A stretch of DNA of 43,679 bases from Pseudoselenomonas ruminantium (GTDB taxonomy: Bacteria > Bacillota > Negativicutes > Selenomonadales > Selenomonadaceae): contig CACZHK010000034.1 in assembly GCA_902780915.1 (NCBI GenBank), forward strand, positions 1 through 43,679, given 5' to 3'. Each line of letters opens with the position of its first letter. The first letter of the stretch is position 1. Of this stretch, positions 7,535-16,816 are shown one piece after another. The notes below the pieces were generated by a model that searched no databases, was not told where the DNA came from, and saw only the letters and a program-made list of their open reading frames with translations. The position numbers and the translations under genes are program-made.

Positions 7535-7928
7535 TTATTGACACGTAATACCTCTTATATATCTTTGTTTAGGACTCTTAGGCTTGTCGGGAATAGTCCT
7601 GCACAGTTCCCCTGACTCAAGCAGGAGGTATATCAGTACTTGCCGAACATAGCGTTCGGAGGCAATGTTCAGATATTCCTGGATTTCTTTCTTGCTTCTT
7701 GGCTCCTGACAGAACTCTAGTAACAATCTCCTTTTCGCCAGTTCGGAATCGGCTTCAACATTAATGTCGAAGCTAGTGCCTAAGCTAGTGCCTAGGGTAT
7801 TCTCCGATCTTAGAGGCAAAGTAAGTACAGTCCTGTCCGGATGGCCACCACCGAAAAATTCTTCAACCACAGGTTTTGCCAAGCCTACATCTCGCCAAGC
7901 CTTATAGATGTCTGTCGTGAACAGCCCA
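7535..7928 (-). pseudogene. C-terminal fragment of an AlbA_2/AAA_4 (RecG-like) protein
   Basis: The frame reads family-like from about 7928 (DIYKAWRDVGLAKPVVEEFF) to the stop at 7535. It ends in a winged-helix-like region (KKEIQEYLNIASERYVRQV) and the tail RTIPDKPKSPKQRYIRG. That tail resembles the end of the chimera at 2052-2648. The AlbA_2 and ATPase-like domains that should precede it are missing: the frame runs upstream only into the secG promoter region. A short product from an internal ATG at 7882 is possible but unlikely to be functional. Confidence 0.55.
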
Positions 7929-7951
7929 CATGTCCTTTTCCTCGAAGCTCC

Positions 7952-7980
7952 TTGCAGGCTGTGTCCCTTTGTGTTATGAT
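7952..7980 (+). promoter_or_regulatory. Promoter of secG
   Basis: TTGCAG and TATGAT are 17 bp apart, 44 bp upstream of the TTG start of secG. Confidence 0.65.
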
Positions 7981-8023
7981 AGTTAAGATGTATTAGAGAC
8001 GTTACGCAAGGGAGGCTTGAAAC

Positions 8024-8250
8024 TTGCTTACTTTGATGATGGTGCTGGATGCTATCGTGGCCATCGTGCTCATTGCTTCTATCCTGGGCCAGGAGGCTAA
8101 GTCGCTGGCATGGGGGGCATGGGCGGCGGTGCCGATACGGTGTTCTCCAGCAAGGCGCGGGGCATGGATGCGCTGCTGGCGCGGGTGACGGTGGTCTTCG
8201 CCATTCTGTTCGCCGTGATTACGATTGTGATTGCCCGCATGACTAATTAA
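8024..8250 (+). pseudogene. secG: Preprotein translocase subunit SecG, frameshifted
   Basis: SecG is the small two-helix subunit of the SecYEG channel. The frame starts at TTG 8024 (GGGAGG eight bases upstream) and reads MLTLMMVLDAIVAIVLIAS, then ILGQEAKS. One base is missing near 8104. The next frame continues AGMGGMGGGADTVFSSKARG and the second membrane helix, ending in TAA at 8250. Adding one G (TCGGCT for TCGCT) restores a 75-residue SecG with its typical glycine-rich loop and two membrane segments. Synteny is decisive: secG-carboxylesterase-rnr-smpB is the Firmicutes order. A sequencing or assembly error is at least as likely as a real mutation. Confidence 0.85.
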
Positions 8251-8264
8251 TTGAAGCTTCTTTG

Positions 8265-8293
8265 AGCGTTCCCGGGTCACCGGGGGCGCTTTT
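8265..8293 (+). terminator. Hairpin terminator after secG
   Basis: AGCGTTCCCGG pairs with CCGGGGGCGCT (two G-U pairs) around GTCA, and TTTT follows. Confidence 0.65.
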
Positions 8294-8344
8294 AGATTTA
8301 GATTGGAAATACACTGATGTTTCCGTTATGAGAGGATGACAGGG

Positions 8345-9088
8345 ATGATTTTGCCGGGGGCGGAGCCGTTTTTCTTGCCCGGAGGAAAGTGCGGGGTGCT
8401 TTTGATTCATGGCTTTACGGGGCTGCCAGCGGAGATGCTGCTTTTGGGGCAGTATCTCAATAAGCGGGGCTATACAGTGCTGGGGGTGCGCTTGGCGGGC
8501 CATGCCACCACCGTGGAGGACATGAGCCATATGACCGGGGAGGACTGGATGGACTCCGTGCGGGATGGCTATGCCCTGCTCTCTGGCATCTGCGAGGAGA
8601 TTTCTGCCGTGGGACACTCCATGGGGGGACTGCTGGCTTTGCGGCTGGCGGCGGAGAAGCCTTTGGAGCGCCTGGTTACTTTGGCGGCCCCTGCCATCAT
8701 TCATCCGGGGTGGGGGGCGGAGAAGCTGCCGCCCCGGGAAGAGTGCGTGGGGCAGTATGTGCCCAAGGCCCGGCGCAATCTCAAGAATGTGCCGGAGGCG
8801 GTGAACCGCACTTACCGCAAGATGCCCCTGCTCTGCGTCCATGAGCTCTTTGCCGTCATGGAGGCAGCGAAGAAGTGCATGGAGAAGATTGAGCTTCCTA
8901 TACTTATAGTGCACAGTTACGGGGATCATACGGCAGATCCCGGGAGTGCCGATTATATTTATGAGCATGTGAAGAGTTCGGAGAAAGAGATTTTCTGGCT
9001 GGAGAAGGCGGGGCACCTTTTGCCCCTGGAGCCGGAGAGAGAACTGGTGTTTGCCAGGACAGCGGCTTTCCTTGATGAGGTAGGTTGA
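8345..9088 (+). CDS. Carboxylesterase, alpha/beta hydrolase (YvaK/Est30 type)
   Basis: A 247-residue alpha/beta hydrolase of the family encoded between secG and rnr in Firmicutes. The nucleophile elbow is GHSMGG (Ser92). The catalytic Asp lies in HSYGDHT and the His in KAGHLLPLE near the end. HGFTGLP near residue 22 supplies the oxyanion hole. Family members hydrolyse short-chain carboxylic esters; the physiological substrate is unknown. I chose the ATG at 8345 because AGAGG lies eight bases before it, whereas the ATG at 8336 directly abuts that site. It follows the secG terminator and shares the conserved gene neighbourhood. Confidence 0.88.
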   Translation: MILPGAEPFFLPGGKCGVLLIHGFTGLPAEMLLLGQYLNKRGYTVLGVRLAGHATTVEDMSHMTGEDWMDSVRDGYALLSGICEEISAVGHSMGGLLALRLAAEKPLERLVTLAAPAIIHPGWGAEKLPPREECVGQYVPKARRNLKNVPEAVNRTYRKMPLLCVHELFAVMEAAKKCMEKIELPILIVHSYGDHTADPGSADYIYEHVKSSEKEIFWLEKAGHLLPLEPERELVFARTAAFLDEVG

Positions 9089-9101
9089 TGCCTTCGGCTT
9101 G

Positions 9102-9178
9102 CTTTTTCTTTGATGCAAAGAAAAAGTAACAAAAAGAAATGCGAACCTGGATTCCTTCACGGAAGTCCAAAGGTTCGC
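9102..9178. other. Two tandem perfect hairpins upstream of rnr
   Basis: The 190-bp gap between the esterase and rnr holds an 11-bp perfect hairpin (CTTTTTCTTTG, loop ATG, CAAAGAAAAAG; 9102-9126). A nested hairpin follows at 9141-9178, with GCGAACCT / AGGTTCGC outside and GGATTCC / GGAAGTCC inside. A third, weaker pairing (GCGCCCAA with TTGGGTGC) lies just downstream. None has a T tract after it that would make it a clear terminator. It may be an intergenic repeat or an mRNA leader structure. Confidence 0.55.
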
Positions 9179-9277
9179 GGGTGCGCCCAACCTTGGGTGC
9201 CGGGGTTCGGAAGTTACATAGAGTATGACAGCTTGAATTGTACGGACGGTACGGAATTATTATTGGAGAAAGAACGT

Positions 9278-11959
9278 ATGGAATTGAAAGAACGTATTTT
9301 GGCTTATATGCGCGAGGCTGCTTATAAGCCCCTTTTGGCGGAGGAGCTGGCTGAGAATCTGGAGCTCAGCGAGGAAGAGCAGGTGGCTTTTTCCGAAGCT
9401 TTGGAGGAATTGGAGCAGGAAGGGGCCATCATCAGGAACCGCAGCGACCGTTATGGCACTCCTGCCCGCATGCATCTGGTGGTGGGGCATCTTTCCATGA
9501 CTGCCAAGGGCTTTGGCTTCATCATCCCGGATGTGCGTGAGAATGACGAGGAGACGGATGTTTTCGTGCCGGGGCCGGGCATTGGCTCTGCCATGCACGG
9601 GGACAGAGTGGTGGCACGGGTCACTCCCTCGGAGCAGGAGGGGCGTTCCCGCGAGGGGGAAATCCTGCGGATTCTGGAGCGGGCCAATGAGAAAATCGTA
9701 GGCACCTTTGAGAGCAGCAAGACCTTTGGCTTTGTTACCCCTGACAATACCAAGCTCACCCAGGATATCTTCATCCCCAAGAAGCAGATTCACGGGGCCA
9801 AGACCGGCAGCAAGGTCGTGGTGGAGATCACCAAGTGGCCTGATGGCCGCAGGAGTGCAGAGGGCAGTGTCATCGAGATTCTGGGCAAGGTGGGAGATCC
9901 TGGGGTGGATGTGCTCTCTGTCATGCGCCAGTATGATCTGTCCGAGACTTTTCCAAAAGCTGTACAGCAGGCGGCAGAGGCGACAGAACAGGAGCCTTCT
10001 CCCGAGGAGTATCGCGGTCGCCGCGACCGCCGCAATTTCCCCATTGTCACAGTGGACGGGGAGGATTCCAAGGATTTGGACGATGGCGTCTATGCCTACA
10101 AAAAGGAGGATGGTTCCTACTTCCTGGGGGTCTACATTGCTGATGTGAGCCACTATGTACGTGAGAATCAGCCCCTTGATGTGGAGGCAAGGGAGCGCGG
10201 TACCAGCGTCTATCTGGTGGATAGGGTCATCCCCATGCTGCCCAAGGAGCTTTCCAACGGCATCTGCAGCTTGAACGCTGGCGTTGACCGCCTTTCCATG
10301 GCTTGCGAGATGCAGATTTCCCCGGAGGGTGAGATTACCAGTTATGAAATCATTCCCACGGTAATCCATGTCTACCGCCGCCTCACTTATAATATGGTAA
10401 ACAAGGTGTTGGTGGAAAAGGCTGAGCCCTATGTGTCTGACAATGAGGACATCAAGGAAATGCTGGAGACCCTGGCTGAAATCAGGAACCTCCGCAAAAA
10501 AATCCGCCATGCCCGTGGCTCCATCGACTTCGAACTGCCGGAGATAAAGGTGAAGCTGGACGAGAAGGGGCACCCTGTGGCCCTCATCAAGAGAGAAGGT
10601 TCCCTGGCGGAGTCCATCATCGAGGAGTGCATGCTCTCTGCCAATGAGACTGTGGCCAAGCATATGGATCTCAGGCATAAGCCTTTCATTTACCGCGTCC
10701 ATGAGCAGCCCAGCGAGGAGAAGATCCAGCGCTTCAACGACCTGCTGGCCGCTTTTGGCCTTTATGTCCGTCAGGATGAAGCCGGCCATATCCAGCCCAT
10801 GGATGTGGAGAAGGTGCTGGAAAAGGTGCAGGGGAGGCCCGAGGAGCGCATTATTTCCACGGTGGCCCTGCGCTCCATGCAGCAGGCCCGCTACAGCGAG
10901 CTGTCCCTGGGTCATTTCGGCCTGGCTGCCCGCTACTACACCCACTTCACCTCGCCAATCCGCCGCTATCCTGACTTGATTGTCCACAGACTGCTGCGTG
11001 AAGAAATGGCTGAAGGCGGCATGCCCAAGGAAAGGGAAGCCAAGCTCAAATCCATGCTGCCGGAAATCGCCGACCATGCCTCTGCCCGTGAGCGGGTGGC
11101 CATCGAGGCAGAGCGCGAGACTACGGACATGAAGAAAATCGAGTACATGGCCCAGTTCGTAGGGGAGGAATTCACCGGCGTCATCAGCGGCGTCACCGCC
11201 TTCGGCATCTTCGTGGAACTGGATAATGGCGTGGAGGGGCTGGTGCATGTCTCCACCATGATCAACGATTTCTATGAGTACCGCGAAGACCTCTACGCCA
11301 TGGTGGGGGAGCGCACTCAGCAGCAGTATCGTCTGGGGGACGAGGTGCAGATTGTGCTGGTGCGGGCCAATGTGGAAGAACGCAACCTAGATTTCGTGCT
11401 CAAGGACAACGGTGCCGATGATGCTCAGGCCTTGAAAAACGCCGTGGGCGGCGGCCGCAAGAACAGTGGCAAACCCAAGGCTGACCGCAGGGAGCGCGAC
11501 AGAAATAGGGGCGGCAAGAAGCGCGGTCCCAAGGATGGGGATCTGGTGGCTTCTGTGCTGGAGGAAATTCCCCCTGAGGGCAAGACCAAGAGCCAGCATA
11601 AGGGGCCGCGTTCCAAACGCCGTGGTTCCTCCGGGGAAAAACTTTCCCGCCCTGCCGGAGATAAGCCAGCCAAAGGCAGGGCTTCCCGTGCCAAGGAGCG
11701 CAGCACCGACCGCACAGGCAGGGCTGGCCGCGCTGCCCGTGAGACTTTGGGCAGGAAGAGCAGCAACGGCAGGAGCCTTGAGGAGCGCCGGGAGGGAGAT
11801 TACCATCGGGTGAAAATCACGGGGCTGAATTCTGCCGTGTGGCCTGATCCTCCCGGCTACCACGAGAAGAAGGAGCAGGAAATGCGCCGTGAGGGCGCGC
11901 CGAAAGGTCGCCCGCACCTCAACCGCAAGACAGAGGGCGGTACGGGCAATTCCAAGTAA
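9278..11959 (+). CDS. rnr: Ribonuclease R
   Basis: A 3'-5' exoribonuclease of 893 residues that degrades structured RNA and works with SmpB-tmRNA in clearing stalled messages. In order: winged helix (about 1-70), two cold-shock domains (about 75-220), the RNB catalytic domain with [14 protein letters not shown] (about 258-272), an S1 domain (about 627-710), and a Lys/Arg-rich tail of about 180 residues. The tail is long for the family. A frame extends upstream to 9110, but the ATG at 9278 was chosen for GGAGAAAG in front of it and because family similarity begins there. smpB follows, with its GTG/ATG just beyond the stop. Confidence 0.95.
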   Translation: MELKERILAYMREAAYKPLLAEELAENLELSEEEQVAFSEALEELEQEGAIIRNRSDRYGTPARMHLVVGHLSMTAKGFGFIIPDVRENDEETDVFVPGPGIGSAMHGDRVVARVTPSEQEGRSREGEILRILERANEKIVGTFESSKTFGFVTPDNTKLTQDIFIPKKQIHGAKTGSKVVVEITKWPDGRRSAEGSVIEILGKVGDPGVDVLSVMRQYDLSETFPKAVQQAAEATEQEPSPEEYRGRRDRRNFPIVTVDGEDSKDLDDGVYAYKKEDGSYFLGVYIADVSHYVRENQPLDVEARERGTSVYLVDRVIPMLPKELSNGICSLNAGVDRLSMACEMQISPEGEITSYEIIPTVIHVYRRLTYNMVNKVLVEKAEPYVSDNEDIKEMLETLAEIRNLRKKIRHARGSIDFELPEIKVKLDEKGHPVALIKREGSLAESIIEECMLSANETVAKHMDLRHKPFIYRVHEQPSEEKIQRFNDLLAAFGLYVRQDEAGHIQPMDVEKVLEKVQGRPEERIISTVALRSMQQARYSELSLGHFGLAARYYTHFTSPIRRYPDLIVHRLLREEMAEGGMPKEREAKLKSMLPEIADHASARERVAIEAERETTDMKKIEYMAQFVGEEFTGVISGVTAFGIFVELDNGVEGLVHVSTMINDFYEYREDLYAMVGERTQQQYRLGDEVQIVLVRANVEERNLDFVLKDNGADDAQALKNAVGGGRKNSGKPKADRRERDRNRGGKKRGPKDGDLVASVLEEIPPEGKTKSQHKGPRSKRRGSSGEKLSRPAGDKPAKGRASRAKERSTDRTGRAGRAARETLGRKSSNGRSLEERREGDYHRVKITGLNSAVWPDPPGYHEKKEQEMRREGAPKGRPHLNRKTEGGTGNSK

Positions 11960-11997
11960 AGTCTAAGACTAATGAGACAAGAAGAAAGGTGGAGGCT

Positions 11998-12471
11998 ATG
12001 GGAAAACAGAATGCTGCCATCAAGATTGTGTGCGAGAACCGCAAGGCCCGCCACGACTTCTTCATACATGAGACCTTTGAAACGGGCCTGGAGCTGAAGG
12101 GCACGGAGGTGAAAAGCCTTCGGGCAGGCAAGGCCAATCTGAAGGACAGCTACGCCTTTATCAAGAATGGCGAGGTCTTTGTGGAGCACATGCATATCAG
12201 CCCCTATGAGCAAGGCAATATCTTCAACCACGACCCCCTGCGGGTGCGGCGCCTGCTGATGCACAAGGCTGAGATTGTGAAGCTTTTCAGCCAGACCAGG
12301 GAAAAGGGCTTCACTCTGGTGCCCTTGAAAATCTACTTCAAGCATGGCAGGGCCAAACTGGAACTGGCCCTGGCCTCCGGCAAGCACAACTATGACAAGC
12401 GTGCTGACCTGCAGGCCAAGGCTGCCAAGCGGGATATTGAAAGGGCTTTGAAGGACAGGCAAAAGTTCTGA
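11998..12471 (+). CDS. smpB: SsrA-binding protein SmpB
   Basis: A 157-residue RNA-binding protein that carries tmRNA to stalled ribosomes. The OB-fold core ([20 protein letters not shown]), [18 protein letters not shown], and the basic tail ([23 protein letters not shown]) are all typical. The ATG at 11998 is the family start; an in-frame GTG nine bases earlier is part of the AAGGTGGAGG ribosome binding site. It lies 38 bp after rnr, so the two trans-translation proteins are probably co-transcribed. No tmRNA gene is seen downstream; a terminator follows instead. Confidence 0.95.
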   Translation: MGKQNAAIKIVCENRKARHDFFIHETFETGLELKGTEVKSLRAGKANLKDSYAFIKNGEVFVEHMHISPYEQGNIFNHDPLRVRRLLMHKAEIVKLFSQTREKGFTLVPLKIYFKHGRAKLELALASGKHNYDKRADLQAKAAKRDIERALKDRQKF

Positions 12472-12489
12472 TTGAAGCAAGCAACTACA

Positions 12490-12523
12490 GCATCTGCTGC
12501 TTTGGGCGGCAGGTGCTTTTTTT
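12490..12523 (+). terminator. Hairpin terminator after smpB
   Basis: GCATCTGCTGC pairs with GCGGCAGGTGC (G-U pairs included) around a five-base loop, and seven T follow. Confidence 0.8.
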
Positions 12524-12570
12524 GGCTTGCTATCTTGGATGGACAAAGATAAATCCTTGCAAGCCTTTGC

Positions 12571-12618
12571 TTGATTTTTATATGTAATGTTGTATAATAA
12601 TACCTGTCTATTTACAGG
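12571..12618 (+). promoter_or_regulatory. Promoter and short palindrome of the ABC importer operon
   Basis: TTGATT (12571-12576) and TATAAT (12593-12598) are 16 bp apart. The inverted repeat CCTGTCTATTTACAGG (12603-12618) covers the expected transcription start and is a possible operator. I see no T-box or other long leader. Confidence 0.6.
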
Positions 12619-12649
12619 AAACATATATTACAAAAAGGTGGGGATTCAA

Positions 12650-13651
12650 ATGTTAAGCGTGAAAAAACTCAAAGGGATGGTGGCGGCGGCTCTGTTTGCC
12701 ACGGCGGCCCTGACGGCTGGCTGCGGCGGTGGTGACCAGGCTGCGGGCAGCGGGGAGAAGACTTATCATGTGGGCATTGTGCAGCTGGTGGAGCATAATG
12801 CTCTGGATGCGGCCAACAAGGGCTTCGTGGACGGTCTCAAGGAGCGTGGCTTTGAGGAGGGCAAGAACCTCACCATTGACAGGCAGAATGCCCAGGCTGA
12901 TCAGTCCAACCTGCAGAATATCGCCCAGCGCTTCGTCAGCGCCAAGCTGGACCTCATCTGCGCCATCGCTACCCCTGCGGCTCAGACCATGGCCAATGCC
13001 ACCAAGGATATTCCCATCCTGGGCACGGCCATCACGGACTATGAGGGAGCCAAGCTGGTGAAGAGCAACAAGGAACCGGGCGGCAATGTCTCCGGCACCA
13101 GCGACATGAACCCCATCAAGGAACAGGTGGATCTGCTCTTGAAGATCAAGCCGGATGCCAAGGTCATCGGCACCATCTATTCCTCCAGCGAGGTGAACTC
13201 CGAGGTACAGATCAAGGCCATGACGGAGTATGCTGAGAGCAAGGGCCTGACGGTGAAAGTGGCCACCATTTCTACCGTCAATGATATTCAGCAGGCGGCC
13301 CAGAGCCTGATTGGTTCCGTGGATGCCTTCTATGAGCCTACGGACAATGTGGTGGCTTCTGCCATGCCTACCCTTATCGACATCACCAATGCCGCCAAGG
13401 TGCCTGTCATCTGCGGCGAGCCCAATATGCTGAAGGCTGGCGGCCTGGCTACCTATGGCATCGACTATTACAAGCTGGGGGTGCAGACGGGCTATATGGC
13501 AGCTGATGTGCTGAACGGCAAGGCCAGGACGGAAACCCTTCCTGTGGAGCTGGCCAAGGAATTGAAGGTATCTGTCAACAAGAAGGCCGCAGACCTTCTG
13601 GGCATAACTATTCCTGAAGATGTGCTGAAGGATGCGGAGGTTGTTGAGTAA
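12650..13651 (+). CDS. ABC transporter substrate-binding lipoprotein (ABC_sub_bind / TrpX-like)
   Basis: A 333-residue extracytoplasmic binding protein. The signal peptide ends in a lipobox (LTAGC, Cys25), so it is a membrane-anchored lipoprotein. The mature protein has the two-lobed type I fold seen in the ABC_sub_bind family: VGIVQLVEHNALDAANKGF near the start, the TPAAQTMANATKDIPIL segment, and ISGSDxYKLG-like elements near the end. In characterised relatives (Streptococcus TrpX) the ligand is an aromatic amino acid; the ligand here cannot be read from sequence. AAGGTGGGG precedes the ATG. The permease starts directly after the stop codon. Confidence 0.88.
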   Translation: MLSVKKLKGMVAAALFATAALTAGCGGGDQAAGSGEKTYHVGIVQLVEHNALDAANKGFVDGLKERGFEEGKNLTIDRQNAQADQSNLQNIAQRFVSAKLDLICAIATPAAQTMANATKDIPILGTAITDYEGAKLVKSNKEPGGNVSGTSDMNPIKEQVDLLLKIKPDAKVIGTIYSSSEVNSEVQIKAMTEYAESKGLTVKVATISTVNDIQQAAQSLIGSVDAFYEPTDNVVASAMPTLIDITNAAKVPVICGEPNMLKAGGLATYGIDYYKLGVQTGYMAADVLNGKARTETLPVELAKELKVSVNKKAADLLGITIPEDVLKDAEVVE

Positions 13652-14524
13652 ATGGATTTGGTTGTTTCAACCGTCTCACAAGGGCTCCTGTGGGCTCTGC
13701 TGGCGATTGGAGTTTATCTGACTTTCCGGGTGCTGGATATCGCCGACCTCACGGTGGAAGGCTCCTTCCCCCTGGGGGCGGCTGTGGCAGCCTCCCTCTT
13801 GACGGCGGGGTGGCAGCCTATTCCCGCCATTTTCATGGCCTGCGTGGCGGGCATGATTTCCGGGGTGGTGACGGGCTTCCTCTGCACGAAGCTGAAGATT
13901 CCGGCTCTCTTGGCGGGGATTCTCACCATGATTGCCCTTTATTCCGTCAATCTGCGGGTGATGGGCAAGGCCAATCTGCCGCTGCTGCAGCAGGAAACCA
14001 TCTTCACCATCTTCCCCGTAGGCGGGGACAAGAGCATGACGGTGCTGATCATCGGCGCTGTGGTGGTGCTCTTGGTATCTCTGGCCTGCTATTGGTTTTT
14101 CGGCACAGAGATTGGGGCGGCTGTCCGGGCTACGGGCAACAATCCCCACATGATCCGCGCCAACGGCATTGATACGGATGTGATGATTGTCCTGGGGCTG
14201 CTGCTGTCCAACGGCCTGGTGGCCATTTCCGGGGCACTGGTGGCCCAGAGCAATGGCTTTGCGGATGTGGGCATGGGGGTAGGCACCATCGTCATCGGCC
14301 TGGCTTCCGTGATTATCGGCGAGGTGCTCTTCGGTACCCGCAGTTTCAAGAACTGCCTGATTTCCGTCATCCTGGGCTCTATCGTCTATAGGGCAGTCAT
14401 TGCCATCGTCCTGCAGATGGGCATGCCGCCCAATGACCTCAAGCTCTTTACGGCGGTGCTGGTGGCCATCGCCTTGTCCCTGCCGCTGATTCAGGCGCGT
14501 TGGCGCAAGATGCGCATGGTATGA
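13652..14524 (+). CDS. ABC transporter permease (BPD_transp_2 / TrpY-like)
   Basis: A 290-residue membrane protein with eight or nine hydrophobic segments. The motifs (LDIADLTVEGSFPLGAA, GILTMIALYSVNLRVMGK and VRATGNNPHMIRANGID) are those of permeases paired with ABC_sub_bind lipoproteins. Its ATG follows the TAA of the binding-protein gene with no gap; GGAGG lies about 12 bases upstream inside that gene, so translation is coupled. Confidence 0.9.
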   Translation: MDLVVSTVSQGLLWALLAIGVYLTFRVLDIADLTVEGSFPLGAAVAASLLTAGWQPIPAIFMACVAGMISGVVTGFLCTKLKIPALLAGILTMIALYSVNLRVMGKANLPLLQQETIFTIFPVGGDKSMTVLIIGAVVVLLVSLACYWFFGTEIGAAVRATGNNPHMIRANGIDTDVMIVLGLLLSNGLVAISGALVAQSNGFADVGMGVGTIVIGLASVIIGEVLFGTRSFKNCLISVILGSIVYRAVIAIVLQMGMPPNDLKLFTAVLVAIALSLPLIQARWRKMRMV

Positions 14525-14537
14525 GGGGGCGGCTGTT

Positions 14538-15332
14538 ATGTTAGATATCAAGGATATTTCCAAGACTTTCAATCCAGGCACCATTACCGAGAAACTGGCT
14601 TTGCGCAAGCTCTCCCTGCATCTTGCCCCGGGGGATTTCGTTACGGTCATCGGCGGCAATGGCGCAGGCAAGTCCACGCTCCTGAACTCTATCGCAGGTA
14701 CTTTCCCGGTGGATACGGGCAGCATCACCATTGCGGGCACGGATATCACCAAGTGGCCGGAGTACAAGCGGGCCAAGTTCATCGGCCGGGTCTTCCAGGA
14801 TCCTATGATGGGCACGGCGGCCAATATGATGATAGAGGAAAATCTGGCCATCGCCTCCCGCCGGGGGCGGACGCCCACGCTCAGATGGAGTTCCTCCGAC
14901 AAGGAGCGGGGGCATTTCCGTGAACTTCTGGCAGGTCTGCATCTGGGGCTGGAGGACAGGCTGGAATCCAAGGTGGGCTTGCTCTCCGGCGGACAAAGGC
15001 AGGCACTGACCCTGCTCATGGCTACCATGGTGCGCCCCCAGCTGCTGCTCTTGGACGAGCATACGGCGGCCCTTGACCCCAAGACGGCGGAAAAGGTGCT
15101 GGACCTCACCAGGAAAGTGGTGGAGGAGCAGCAGCTCACCACCCTCATGATCACCCACAACATGCGGGATGCCCTGCGCTTGGGCAACCGTCTTATCATG
15201 ATGTACGACGGGCGCATTCTGGTGGATGTGGCAGGGGAGGAAAAGAAGAACCTCTCCGTGAAGGATCTGCTGGCCATGTTCGAAAAGGCGGCAGGCAGCG
15301 AGCTTACCAGCGACAGCCTGCTCTTGAGTTAA
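14538..15332 (+). CDS. ABC transporter ATP-binding protein (TrpZ-like)
   Basis: A 264-residue ABC ATPase with Walker A GGNGAGKST, signature LLSGGQRQALTLLMA, Walker B LLLLDEHTAAL and H-loop THNMRD. The His after DE in Walker B (DEHTAAL) is usual in this subfamily. It begins 13 bp after the permease with a GGGGGCGG site and completes the three-gene importer. A hairpin at 15348-15375 ends the operon. Confidence 0.92.
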   Translation: MLDIKDISKTFNPGTITEKLALRKLSLHLAPGDFVTVIGGNGAGKSTLLNSIAGTFPVDTGSITIAGTDITKWPEYKRAKFIGRVFQDPMMGTAANMMIEENLAIASRRGRTPTLRWSSSDKERGHFRELLAGLHLGLEDRLESKVGLLSGGQRQALTLLMATMVRPQLLLLDEHTAALDPKTAEKVLDLTRKVVEEQQLTTLMITHNMRDALRLGNRLIMMYDGRILVDVAGEEKKNLSVKDLLAMFEKAAGSELTSDSLLLS

Positions 15333-15347
15333 CTGAATGAAAGAATG

Positions 15348-15375
15348 GGCAGTGCCTCCGGGTGGCGGCACTGCC
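15348..15375 (+). terminator. Hairpin at the end of the ABC operon
   Basis: A 9-bp perfect stem (GGCAGTGCC / GGCACTGCC) is followed by GTATTTATTG. The T tract is interrupted, so termination strength is uncertain. Confidence 0.6.
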
Positions 15376-15441
15376 GTATTTATTGTATACTATTAGCTAT
15401 GTGTCCTTTTGGTGAATTGAGCTTAGAAATGAGATGAATGA

Positions 15442-16788
15442 ATGAGTAATGCGAACGCGACGAAAATGCGGCGGGGGCTGAAGAACCGTCACCTGCAGAT
15501 GATTGCCCTGGGGGGCGCCATCGGCACGGGGCTGTTCTATGGCTCTGCCTCAACTATTGCCCTAGCGGGGCCTTCGGTGATGCTGGCCTACCTTCTGGGC
15601 GGCATCGTGATTTTCTTCATCATGCGCATGCTGGGGGAAATGGCGGTGGACGAGCCGGTGTCCGGCTCCTTCAGCTATTATGCCAACAAATACTGGGGCA
15701 AGTTCCCGGGCTTCATGTCCGGGTGGAATTATTGGTTCAACTATGTCATCGTGTCTATGGCCGAGCTTACGGCAGTGGGCATCTATATGAATTTCTGGCT
15801 GCCGGATCTCCCTCAGTGGGTCAGTGCCCTGGTGTGCCTTATAGTCATTACGGTGGCCAACTTCATCAATGTGCGCATGTACGGCGAGATGGAGTTTTGG
15901 ATGGCTCTCATCAAGATTACCGCCATCATGATGATGATCGTGCTGGGGCTTTACCTGCTCTTTGGCGGCACGGCTGCCTTCCCGGACAATATCTCCAATC
16001 TCTGGGCGCATGGGGGCTTTTTGCCCAATGGCTGGTGGGGGCTGGGGCTGTCCCTGACAGTAGTCATGTTTTCCTTCGGGGGCATTGAGCTGATCGGCAT
16101 CACCGCCGGGGAGGCAGACGACCCTGACCGCACTATCCCCCAGGCCATCAACGGGGTTATCGTGCGCATCCTGCTGTTCTATGTGGGCACTATGGCGGTG
16201 CTCATGGCCCTCTGGCCCTGGAATGAGGTGGGCATGGAAGCCAGCCCCTTCGTGCAGATCTTTTCCAATGTGGGCATACCGGCAGCGGCCCATATCCTGA
16301 ACTTCGTGGTGCTGACGGCTGCCATTTCCGTTTACAACTCCGCCATCTACAGCAACAGCCGCATGCTTTACGGCCTGGCAGCGGATGATGATGCGCCGAG
16401 GTTCCTCGCTGCGATTTCCGGCCGCGGCGTGCCGGTGAACGGCATCCTGGTATCCTCGGGCATTACCTTGCTGGTGGTGCTCTTGAACTACATGTTCCCG
16501 GGCCATGTCTTCATGTACTTCATTTCCATCGCCACGGCGGCAGCGGTGGTGGACTGGATCGTCATCTGCATCACTCACCTGAAGTTCAAGGCATATTGCC
16601 GGCGCGAGGGCAAGGATACCAAGTTCAAGGCTATCCTCTATCCCTGGGCCAACTACCTCTGCCTGGCATTCCTGCTGGGGGTAGTCTTTATGATGACCCA
16701 GATTCCCGATATGCAGCTGGCGGTAATCATCACCCCGCTGTGGCTCTTTGTCCTGTGGCTGGGCTATAGATACAAAAACAGAAAATAA
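15442..16788 (+). CDS. Amino acid permease of the APC superfamily (AAT group)
   Basis: A 448-residue cytoplasmic-membrane transporter with twelve predicted membrane helices. The N-terminus carries the family signature RGLKNRHLQMIALGGAIGTG (residues 7-26) and FSFGGIELIGITAGE follows in the middle. These mark the AAT group (GabP, ProY, AroP, LysP types), which import amino acids with protons. Which amino acid cannot be told. The start ATG has only weak ribosome-binding sequence upstream. A shared terminator separates it from cheB on the other strand. Confidence 0.9.
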   Translation: MSNANATKMRRGLKNRHLQMIALGGAIGTGLFYGSASTIALAGPSVMLAYLLGGIVIFFIMRMLGEMAVDEPVSGSFSYYANKYWGKFPGFMSGWNYWFNYVIVSMAELTAVGIYMNFWLPDLPQWVSALVCLIVITVANFINVRMYGEMEFWMALIKITAIMMMIVLGLYLLFGGTAAFPDNISNLWAHGGFLPNGWWGLGLSLTVVMFSFGGIELIGITAGEADDPDRTIPQAINGVIVRILLFYVGTMAVLMALWPWNEVGMEASPFVQIFSNVGIPAAAHILNFVVLTAAISVYNSAIYSNSRMLYGLAADDDAPRFLAAISGRGVPVNGILVSSGITLLVVLLNYMFPGHVFMYFISIATAAAVVDWIVICITHLKFKAYCRREGKDTKFKAILYPWANYLCLAFLLGVVFMMTQIPDMQLAVIITPLWLFVLWLGYRYKNRK

Positions 16789-16816
16789 GCAGAGATTCTG
16801 CAAGAAAAGCAAGCAA

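Noticed and set aside
8300..9190. Long minus-strand frames opposite the esterase, rnr, lepA and other GC-rich genes
   Set aside because: They lack ribosome binding sites and family features, and lie fully opposite well-supported genes.
9110..9277. Upstream extension of the RNase R frame
   Set aside because: The added residues do not resemble the family, the region folds into hairpins, and a good ribosome binding site precedes the ATG at 9278.
12472..12649. T-box or riboswitch before the ABC importer
   Set aside because: The leader after the promoter is only about 45 bases and no T-box or known riboswitch motif is visible.
12472..12649. tmRNA gene next to smpB
   Set aside because: No tRNA-Ala-like ends or tag-peptide frame; the segment is a terminator and a promoter.
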